Origin: Scleroderma bovista | Lineage: Eukaryota; Basidiomycota; Agaricomycetes; Boletales; Sclerodermataceae | DNA: 15,127 nt | Direction of reading: 5' to 3' | Assembly (NCBI GenBank): GCA_037178675.1 | Contig: JAYMGJ010000038.1 | Span: 1-15,127, forward strand | Shown: positions 1-8,394 of the stretch, piece after piece | Layout of the letters: each line of letters opens with the position of its first letter | Numbering within the stretch: position 1 is the stretch's first letter | The notes under the pieces: generated by a model | What the model was told of the DNA's origin: nothing | Database searches by the model: none | What the model saw: only the letters and a program-made list of their open reading frames with translations | Translations under genes and position numbers: made by a program

Positions 1-249
1 GTGTAACTCGTTTGCCTACCTCAAACGCTTTATCCAAATAAGGAAGGTCTTCAAGATGTCGTTACGTGGAGTGTCATTGATGTCAAATCTAAATATCTAC
101 ACAATGCTTGTTTTGCAATGGAAACTCAGGAATATAATATACGCAGTATCACCAGAATCGCCGACATGATCACATAATTTCATGTACAATTTCATCAGAA
201 GCAACGCAATTGCCGTTCGCCGTCGCACACGTATTTGACCATCCCCAAC

Positions 250-1562
250 TCAGCAATTGTGATCCTCAATATCCCATTCGCCGTAAGCACCATTCCTCTG
301 AGAGTAGGTTTACATCAGACACGAATGCATCCAGAAACGACACTTACCCATTGGAAGCATACTTGGGCACCCGGGAAATGCATTCCGAGAAAGCTGACAG
401 GTGTGGTTGCGCAGAACTCTCGCCAATCACCACCCTGTGGTAGGTTCTCTAGGTAGTGCTCATGACGCTGGGTATTGTGGTAAGTTATCATTAGTCCACT
501 CGTTGTATGAGCGATACCCACCCTCATTTTAGATCCTTTTGAGGTGCAGCCCTACTCAAAGTTACAGTAACATTGATCACTAAGCATTAGTGAAACCGAT
601 CAGGTGCAGTGAGCACATACTTTGTCTTTGTACCGTCCCCAGTATGTAGCGCAGTCCGGTTCGCTCTGGCCTACTTCCCACCGTCCAATCACAACACCTT
701 GGCCCTAGAGTAGTGATCATCAATTGGCACAGGTCGAGGTGAGTTACTCGTACCTTGTCTTCGCACTCCTTTGGCAAATAGGACGTACCATGGATCTCCA
801 GTGGTGTTTCTTTGCAAGCCTCCACACCGTATGGGTAATCCATGGGGATGTTTTTAAGGAGGGCGGTGTATTCTCTCGTGGCGTAGGTGGTACAATGACG
901 CGCCTCCACCTGACCCCAGACCATGTTCATCTTTTGACGCTCTTGCTTCTCACGTTGGCGGCGCTCCTTTTCGAGACGGTCATGCTCCTGCCGCTCTCGC
1001 TCCCACTCCAGACGTTGTTCATCCATCTTACGCCTATGGTTCTCTTCCTCGAGCTCCCATTCCTGTCGGACATTATTCTGATCTAGTTTCTCGCGTTCCC
1101 AGTCCTTCCGAAGCAGTTCCTGGGCGAAAGCCTCCTTTCGCCATTCACCCCGTTCATGGGTCCTGGCCTCGTAAGAGAGCGGACATTGGTTGATGGCGTG
1201 TGTACTTATTTCAAATACAAGGGAAAGAGTGATGGCTGTGAGAAGCAAGAGAGCGGTCGCAATCCAGGCATTCACACTCCGACTGCGCCTGAGTCCATTG
1301 AGTGGATCTCGTTCACAGATGCTGCAAATGCATATGCATGTGCATATTCATCAACAGATTTGTGTCGTTAGACCGTCACAGAATGATGGATCAAATTGAA
1401 TATGGCTTACCCATAGACGGTAGACGATTGGTCGTTTTGATCTACTTGCCGTGAAACAGCAACGATAGACTGATAACGGGATCTTGTGCTGGTGTAGGAT
1501 TTTTTGAATCAGCTGCTTAGGTTAAGACTGTACAGGACGTACTTTCGCCTTCCAGTGCCCAT
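250..1562 (-). CDS. Conserved fungal membrane protein: one membrane segment, coiled coil, two tandem four-Cys units
   Basis: Seven exons read on the minus strand: 1562-1543, 1488-1411, 1321-754, 704-621, 551-522, 467-348, 297-250. They sum to 948 bases, 315 residues plus TGA. Introns are 49-89 bases, all GT-AG. The protein has a polar N-terminus of about 50 residues, a hydrophobic helix at about 51-69, and a highly charged Glu/Arg/Trp coiled coil at about 88-164. Then come two homologous units of about 65 residues: Cys176, 202, 219, 240 and Cys252, 279, 297, 315. Each has the order CT, N-[IL]-P, C-x-x-T-P, G, P, C, G-x-W, C, and Cys315 is the last residue. I remember proteins of this design as frequent unnamed families in agaricomycete genomes; function is unknown. 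By inference it is a membrane-anchored protein with the coiled coil and disulfide-bonded units outside the cytosol. The first two exons, hence the start ATG, are the least certain part; the frame upstream of base 1275 opens with GTG, not ATG, and needs splicing. Confidence 0.8.
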
Positions 1563-3220
1563 AGCTCAGATTAACTATGGCCGGGTTATTGGTCAGTATC
1601 CTCTACAAAGCCACTAGGTGATGCCTACAACTGACGAAGACGTCTTTGAAACAATTACTCGGTTATGGGCTGTAAATCAAGTTGACTGGAACAATGGTAG
1701 GCAGATGCCGCCGCTGAGTGCTGAGTGAGGATGAAATTTTGAAAGCGGTCATGCTATAAGCGATAAAAAATGCTGTACATATCGTGTTCGTCCTGCCTCA
1801 AGGCAAGTTGGCAGTTGCTGTGTGTTCGGTGACTCAGTGTGTCAAAAATCAGAATACAATGAATAACGACCTACTATGAGTATACCCCTTCAATTAGACA
1901 AGTGGACCATTTGTATGTCAGTTTGTCCAAAGAAGGGAACGACATTGGTCTCCCTAAGCCAGACTCTCTTCGTAGAGGAAGATCGTCGTCGTTCCTCTAG
2001 AACGACATGAGATTGTGGAGACTTTCGGTAATCACCTGATAAGAGCAGAATTCCGAGGAAAGGCGTCGATAGATTGGTCGTACGTACATATCTGACATTC
2101 CCTTGCTTGTCAACGTCAATTGAAGGGTTACAGTAAGTTGGTTCGAACGCGCGGTTCACCAGTGCACCACTGAACGTCTTGCCTTTTATGAAATAAGGCG
2201 CGATGTCGGAATAGGCAAACAACACTATTAGGATGCGAGAGAGCGCCTAGCCAGCTGCGCTCCCTCCATCATTATTGTCGTTGGACATTTGTCTTGGGAA
2301 GAAAGCACTGTGATTATGCGTTGCTGTGTAGTGAGCGCAACGCACATATGCATGCGTATACCACATAACTCTAAGAATGAAGTCCCGGTGAACTGATGAG
2401 GAATGTAGTAGTAGGTCAGTGGTACTAATTAAGTTGCGAACATTCGCCTAGCCTGCCGTAGAAACTCTTAGTGTGGGCGGGCATTACTGACTGCACGCCA
2501 AAGTGTCGTGTGGTTACTCAGCTATCCTCCGAGCCGGAAGCGCTCGTCAAGTAAGGTTCTCCCGGCATAGGCAGCATTCGAACCTACATCACTGGTACTA
2601 GCCAGCAAATAAACATAATGATAAACATGAGATCTGAATTGTCTGGGAACATGTAATATGCCCCTCGGAACGCTCCGCGGGTACATTTACTGGGCGCTCC
2701 TTAGGCGTGACCTTCAAGCCTGCTTGCATTTGTGCCATTCTTCGCCATCATTGCATCGTGCGGACGTAGTGAGATATGGTCACTGAAAATTCTCACCTGG
2801 ATGTAACGTTACGAATGGAAGTCATACGTGTGTATGGTGAGCAGTTATCTGATTGTGTCTCCAGGGAAAAGCGTACGCCATCAGGAATGGCAAAGCAAAT
2901 TCAGCAATAGTACTTATCGACGGTCGTTGTTTCTCGTGGTTACAATTGTACTCCCCCAGCTCTGCTGCCATACACTTTGTTGATCGTAACCATCAGTCAG
3001 GGGTTTGTACTGCAGGGTCAACGACGAGCCCTTACCACTGTCATGGACATGATGGTTGACACGGTTAGGCCATGTCCAACCGTGCTAACCCCCCATGTCG
3101 TCAAGGTAACGAAGACAAGATCAATTGTTTATCGCTACCACATAAATAACCTTCAATTCTACACTGTATTCGATTGCAAAGTCATCAGCCAACAGGATAC
3201 ACGACAAAGAAACACAAAAC
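1563..3220. other. Intergenic stretch without a supportable gene
   Basis: I see no gene here. A minus-strand open frame at 2225-1890 (111 codons) has no ATG start and no family I recognise, although part of it resembles a translated stretch near 5136-5194, where the same short repeat occurs. A plus-strand open frame at 2977-3369 starts at TTG and runs antisense into the F-box gene, so it is probably a shadow. Around 3044-3084 two overlapping inverted repeats occur (8-base and 7-base arms). Confidence 0.5.
1948..2003. repeat. Short dispersed repeat, copy A
   Basis: These roughly 56 bases match 5136-5194 in the same orientation. The first 20 bases differ at one position by my count; then follow a shared TAGAGGAAGAT core, a shared TCGTTCC, and a shared GAAC-type end, with small length differences (one of 3 bases). 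The inner part can fold: AGAGGAA at about 1974 faces TTCCTCT at about 1992. It could be the remnant of a mobile element or of a shared coding segment, since the minus-strand translations of both copies also align (SSS and RVWL in both). Confidence 0.55.
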
Positions 3221-4589
3221 CTATATCGCGGTACACAGTACAGAATCCTCACCATCCTGCACTCGGAAGGTTCTCGACGTCAGGCAGACAGTATCGTTCA
3301 CTAAAAGTGGTTCCAAGCTCTGACGAAACTCCTTCACAGCGGTCGGGTGTAATACACGGATACTTCTAAGTCCGGAAGCCGTCAACGTGGCGAGTGCGAC
3401 TGCGAGCGCTGTGTAATGGAAGGAAGCCGGCTGCGCCACCTTTGAGTGGATACAAAGATAGGAGATGGTCGAGGGCAGGACAAGGAAATGTTTGAAGTCC
3501 AACCAAGAATGGAAATAAATAATAAGTTTGTCCAATGATGGACAGCACTCGGCGAGTAGATCGAATTCATTTTGTAGCATGTCTCCTGACTGGTGACAGA
3601 AGTCGAGGGTGACAGAAGTTACGGCAGAGCAACTCAATTTAACAAAGTTTCTCCATGCCTGATCAAAAAAAGGTTGTGGGATACAGTCATACGTGAGTTG
3701 TCGGAGCGAAGGAAGACAATTTGTATGTTTATCCCGAGGGAGGTAGTCACGGAGGAACATTGACGTGAGTGTAATGGATTCGAGTTTCTCCATGACAGGC
3801 ACATCCACTCGGCTTCTCGGCGACCTGTTTCCAGGGGTCGGAGAACATTTCGGACAACGTAGAACACGCAAGTTAGGACACCCAGCTAGCAGTACCATCA
3901 GATCCTCCCTAAACCAAGTTAAAATCTGAGAGGAACAGTCGATGGATGCAGGTAACTCACCTGCAGGGACGCATAGTAGACTCTGAGCAGTCAAAGGAAC
4001 GTAGTGAACGTCCACAGGTCTCTACCAGCGATGTGATGATTTCTACCGGGAGCTGGCCAGAATTGCTGCCGCTGAGAGGGGGGACGTGTATCGACATTGT
4101 CACAATAGATAGGTTCGAGAAATGGCGAATCACATCGGCAAGAAGCGCAAAGTCCTGAGCGGCCTCGCAGCGATCGTCCACAATGAGTACGTCCAGCCGC
4201 CTGGTCCACCACCCTGGTCGAGCGCGTGATGTTCCCAGTGATCGCGAGCGCCTCTGCAGTGCACCAAGAAGAGCGGGTAGCACCTCCACACGCGCGACGA
4301 GTATGCTTTGGTAAAGGAACTCCTCCGCGAGGATGTCCCAGGCTTTGCAGACGTGCACCAGATTCCGCCTTGTGGCAAGCGACTCCTCCAGACGCTGGAG
4401 CTCCTGCTGTTTGACAAGTGCGGATGGTAGGTCTGAGCGGGACGGGCTGCAGTCTAATAAGCCTGGAGAATGGGTAGCGAGCTCGAATATCCTGCGCCAT
4501 AGCTCTAGCGGGACGCGGGACATGCTGTTCATCGGCGAGCTTGCAGAGGAGAGAGTTGTCATGACAGGAAAGAACGAATCCCCACACAT
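3221..4589 (-). CDS. F-box domain protein with leucine-rich C-terminal part
   Basis: Two exons, 4589-3961 and 3908-3221, are separated by a 52-base intron (3960-3909) that starts GTGAGT and ends TTTAG. Joining them gives 438 residues and restores one frame across two otherwise overlapping open frames. Residues about 24-80 form the F-box-like domain: VPLELWRRIFELA, then a spacer rich in polar residues, then LVHVCKAWDILAEEFLYQSI. The rest has irregular leucine-rich segments (CPNLRVLRC, LPSLRQLTYD, CPSLDKLIIY) such as fungal F-box proteins use for substrate binding. The family role is a substrate receptor of SCF ubiquitin ligases, which bind Skp1 through the F-box; the target here is unknown. 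In-frame ATGs at 4589, 4562, 4532 and 4523 could each be the start; 4562 has a better -3 base. It is a single-copy gene in this window with no operon-like partner. Confidence 0.85.
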
Positions 4590-5867
4590 GCAAATCTCTT
4601 AAAATATGGTGTCCAATGGATGAGAGATTGGTTGTCAACTTGACTTGGCAGCTGTGCCATGTGCGCCAGTCGTCTGGGTCCCAAGGCTAGTCAGGGTCAA
4701 GCAGTCAGCTTTCTTACTTTGTGAAGGATGTCGATGCCCGTTGGCCCGTGCTTGCACATACCGACTCCGGAGGAAACAACCCTCCTGCTTCGACCCTTGC
4801 GAGGACTATTGCTAGGCGTGGCGCATCTTACTACGACGAACAGGGAGAAAATTTCCTGGGCGCTTGTTTAGTGCCAGCATGAGAAAAACGAACCTTGAGC
4901 GTCACTGGTGTCGGCCTCCCTGACAAGAGTCAAGCTTCAAGGGTGATACTGCGAGACATGTTGTTGGACAGGGTCCTGCTCCAAATTCTACTCGGTTTAC
5001 CAGCCTGGAGAGGTCACATACCTGGGACCCGGGGGTCGTCGCAGAAATGGCATGCCAATCGTGAAATGAATAATGACTATCTTTCTTGTCGTTGCGGTTG
5101 GGGGAGACTGATGCCGTTGCCATAACTCGTGCCTAGTCTCCCAAAGCCAGACTCTAAACTTAGAGGAAGATAGTCGTTCCACTAAAATTAGAACTCGTGC
5201 CAAACATCTTGTCCTTGCAGTCAACTGTCAATAGCCGCTCGTTCACTGAACCGTTCAGTCGTCATTTATATTCATTTTCTATGCATTCTCAACCAACAGC
5301 CTTTGTCGATTCTAAACGGATGTCACTTGGGATCAATCGGTGAGGAACGTGGCAGCGCCTTCGGTGTCTTGCATACCACCTTGCCATGAACACTTTGAAA
5401 TCCACTGATGGGTCCCCTCCATGTCTTTCGCATGTTCGCAAAAGGCGAGACTCCTAGAAAGGACCGAACATGGTGTTATGATGAAGCAGAAGGCTCTACG
5501 GAAGGTCCTATCCGGGCATTGTCTGATTTCTTCCGACAAGATGCAGATAAGCTAGCTTCAACATTGTAGTATAGCCCCGCGATTCTCCAAATCTCACAGG
5601 TCGTCCACCCAAAGCTGGGCGATGTTCAGGGCTGTGGGCTGGGGATTAGCCTATGGACAATGGTTGGCTGCAGCGGGGGTTGAGTTTCGTTTGGTGGGTG
5701 CGGCTTCAGTACTAAAAGCGATCCTAGCAAATCCTTTGGCCTCTGACTGGGCATTGTGCCCACTCGCAATGCCTGGCACCCTCATGATACAGCGATTGCC
5801 CCTTTCGATGACCTGGGTCGTCAGCAGACATGCGGGTGCTTGAAATCATTTGAGAATGTCAGTACGA
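4590..5867. other. Intergenic stretch without a supportable gene
   Basis: Only short open frames (under about 80 codons) with no recognisable motif occur here. It contains copy B of the short dispersed repeat at 5136-5194 and ends at the polygalacturonase fragment. I looked on the plus strand for further polygalacturonase exons (NTD, GHG, RIK and SYPD motifs) and found none. Confidence 0.5.
5136..5194. repeat. Short dispersed repeat, copy B
   Basis: Second copy of the repeat at 1948-2003, same orientation. Here the foldable part is TTAG-a-GGAA facing TTCC-a-CTAA, so the stem is kept although its sequence has changed at several positions, including a change on each side. The surrounding sequence of the two copies does not match. 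Confidence 0.55.
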
Positions 5868-6189
5868 CATACCTGGTCTGCGGCGAGGAGTCCCCGCCCG
5901 TTCCTGTGCTGATAAGCTTTGCTTTCCTAAATTTGGCGTATAAGGCACTTGGGGTTGGTCTTCGCTCTCGACATCCGGTGGCAAGGTCGGGGCATACACA
6001 AACTGCGAACTTATCACTGGGTTCGAACAATAATGATGCGGCTATGTAGTTATACATAGGGGAACAACTACGATTGTCACATAAGGCATAGAGAACTAGT
6101 AATGAATATGAAAGTTCGATTGGTACCTTCGGTTAGGAAGAAGTACTAAGGATAGCTTCCACGATGGGTTAAAGGGATGGGAAAGTGAC
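5868..6189 (+). pseudogene. 3' fragment of an endo-polygalacturonase (GH28) gene, broken
   Basis: The segment is an inverted, diverged copy of the 3' end of the polygalacturonase at 8200-10191. The last-exon equivalent, 5945-6033, reads TWGWSSL, then SGGKVGAYTNC and ends at TAA. I count 12 differences in 92 aligned bases to the intact exon 8291-8200. The sequence after the stop also matches, up to about 6189 against about 8059. Clear similarity begins at 5900 and a weaker match at about 5868. The intron donor GT has become AT (GATAAG at 5911-5916 where the intact gene has GGTAAG), TWDW has become TWGW, and no upstream exon is present. It is therefore a truncated relic and cannot encode an enzyme. 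Confidence 0.85.
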
Positions 6190-6342
6190 GAAGTATGGAG
6201 CGCATAGGTCATATGTTGGGAACTGTAAAGATTCGGGATCGCCATCGTTTCCAGGGATGAATCCATATCGTGGATGCCCCACGACAAGAACCCATGTGAA
6301 TACGGTTGGAAAATAGACAAAGTGGCAGTGTTAGCCAACTCA

Positions 6343-6895
6343 TCAGTGAGATGCTGACCTCCTCTTGCCGATCTTGATGGTGCAGCGGCGTTTAACGTTC
6401 GCAAGTACACGTTGCGATGTCGACATGGCGTATTTCATTACCCCCTCGGTCTCAGGATTGAAGTCTCGCTCGGGTGAAGGTGGGGCGGAGGTGATATTGG
6501 ATGGCTGCAAGACATCATTGAATGTCTTGACCCGGGCTAACCTCTTTGACGGCTTCTCACTGAAAGGTGAGTTACGATATTCTACGAAGTCATACGTGAG
6601 TCTCGTATCGGATCAATCCACGAAGTATCATTCTCTCACCGACAGCAGTGGCGCTCCGCCGTGGTGTTCGCGGTATCGGGGACTCTGAAAATGGCCTTAA
6701 GACACCATATCGTTCACCGGGTGCACTCTGGTAGAGACCAGATGCATCACTGAACAGATATTGCTGAGTATCGGCATCGTATCCGATGCGTTTCATGCCT
6801 TCAGGCAGGCGATAGGGATCCTGGGTACGTGGTCACACGAGTAGGTGGTGTGAATGCTACGAACTTACCTCATCATACTGAGTCCAGCGGCCCAT
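6343..6895 (-). CDS. Small conserved protein of unknown function (MGRWTQYDE type)
   Basis: Three exons on the minus strand, 6895-6869, 6820-6640 and 6581-6343, give 148 residues and a TGA stop. Introns are 48 and 58 bases with GTAAGT/CCCAG and GTGAGA/GTAG borders. The start ATG sits in CTGCCATGG, a good initiation context. The N-terminus MGRWTQYDE runs into DPYRLPEGMKRIGYDADTQ, then an aromatic stretch (YLFSD, GLYQSAPGERYG). This resembles a block I remember from basidiomycete proteins, some of them annotated as LysM-containing; no LysM motif is visible here. The second half is Ser/Pro rich (about 95-115), and the tail is basic (RVLANVKRR, KIGKRR). No signal peptide or membrane segment. It lies between the intact polygalacturonase and the broken copy. 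Function is unknown; gene structure is fairly secure, the exact C-terminus less so. Confidence 0.75.
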
Positions 6896-8058
6896 GGCAG
6901 AGTCAATGACGGTAACTTCTGTGATAGATGTAGTTGGTGGTCAGCAGTGGGCACTGAGCACGGGGGGCTTATCAGGTAAACTGGTCCTCGAGGCTCTGCC
7001 GCAGTCGAGGACACGTGCCAGTGGGGGGAACAACAAAAGGAGTTGGATCGAGGAGTCAATTGACAATCCATATCACGACCTGGCTTGGCGTTGTTCGGAG
7101 TTTGAAATACTAATCTAGAGTGCTTCCCGCTATAACACAACAGAAGCACAGTTCAGACCCAAGCTACATTACAGTCGATACAAGATGAGAGTCACTCGGA
7201 TACCACAGTTTGTAGGAATTCGTGCACCACAGAGATTAGAGCAGGTGCGTTATACTAGGGTTCAATCAGCCACACGTTTTTGACAGCACTAATAGTACAG
7301 CATTCACCAGACAGGCCCAACGGCTTCACGGTGCCGCTGTTCAGACAGCTCAGAGACTCAGATCGAGTCAACAAATTTATGTATTAGCAGACTCAAACCC
7401 CCATCGTATCACCAGCTCACATCAATACGATTGTATTGTAAACTGACCATTGTTTATTATAAGAGACTGTGCTTAACAAGATCGAGCTCAGTGACTGACG
7501 GCTTGGACGAGAACTCCTTGCCCTAGAAAACGACTTGTGACAGACAGAAGAGAAGCCTCTTCACCGCTTCAGAGTCAAGCGACGCTACGAACAGCCGCAT
7601 GGCCGCAGTACGAGCACGCACATGTCGAAGGTGCATGCTGGCGATGTAAACTGGAGCTGCACAAACTCGTCGACAGGCAAATGTTACAGACGAAACTACA
7701 AGTCATTGACACTAGTGCGTGGATCAGCGGATCAAAGTTTAACACTACAGGTTCCGCGCGCACAATAGTAGAGAGCGGACGAAGAAGGGGCTACTCGTCT
7801 ACAAGCATCGGTGTTGTAGATCCACGTGGCAACTTGTAAGGATCGAGCGTCTGTGTACACGACATGATTTTCTCAAATCTATAGCCCTGTGACTCTGGTT
7901 CGATTTCACTGTGACGACGCCTCAGGAAATACTGGCGGTCCGAATCGTCAACCCTCGATTCCGTTTCTCAACTGCTTCACCGATATCGAAAAGACGCTCA
8001 GTTTTTCTTCTGCTACACAGAAATTGGCCAACTTGCATTAAATCACTGGGTCTTATTG
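6896..8058. other. Intergenic stretch without a supportable gene
   Basis: It begins with the likely promoter of the 6343-6895 gene and ends at the 3' flank of the polygalacturonase gene that is shared with the fragment at 5868-6189. A 100-codon plus-strand open frame at 7537-7839 starts with GTG, shows no family motif and has no splice signals that extend it; I do not call it. Confidence 0.5.
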
Positions 8059-8394
8059 GTCACTTTCCCATAGCTTTAGCCCAACATGGAAGCTATCCCT
8101 AACCGAAGGTACTACCAATCGAACCATTGCCAATTCTCTTATGTGACAAGTGCCCTGCACTCCCACGTGATTGTTCCCCTATGCATAACTACATAAGCAT
8201 CAAGATTGTTTGAACCCAGTGACAAGGTTGCAGTTTGTGTATGCCCCAACCTTCCCACCGGATGTCGTGAGTGACGACCAATCCCAAGTGCCTTATGCGA
8301 CATAGCGAGGATCAATATTTGCAACTATGCCAAAGGGAAAGCAAAGCTTACCAGCACAGGAACCCTTGGCGCAGTTGACGGCAACCATGTATGC
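8059..8394 (-). repeat. Inverted partner of the 5868-6189 segment (polygalacturonase 3' end and flank)
   Basis: This minus-strand segment covers exon 17, intron 16, part of exon 16 and about 140 bases after the stop codon of the intact polygalacturonase. It matches 5868-6189 on the plus strand. Intron 16 is about 27 bases longer here. The two copies face each other tail to tail, with about 1.9 kb between them that holds the small conserved gene. Confidence 0.85.

Noticed and set aside
1890..2225. Minus-strand open frame of 111 codons
   Set aside because: No ATG start, no recognisable motif, no splice extension found; only its repeat-like end is shared with 5136-5194.
2574..2584. Minus-strand GGTTCGAATGC resembling a tRNA T-arm or pol III B box
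   Set aside because: No properly spaced A box, no acceptor or anticodon stem around it, and the T stem has a mismatch; a tRNA or clear SINE cannot be supported.
2977..3369. Plus-strand open frame of 130 codons
   Set aside because: Starts with TTG, overlaps the F-box 3' exon antisense, and has no family signal.
3991..4638. Minus-strand 215-codon open frame in the other phase over the F-box exon
   Set aside because: Shadow frame: the 3957-4589 frame carries the F-box motif and splices into the downstream exon.
7537..7839. Plus-strand 100-codon open frame
   Set aside because: GTG start, no motif, no homologous pattern; composition does not stand out.
8325..8351. Alternative nearer acceptor (TAG at 8327-8325) for intron 16 of the polygalacturonase
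   Set aside because: It would give a 27-base intron and lose the conserved TWDW block; the AAG acceptor at 8292 restores the family C-terminus.
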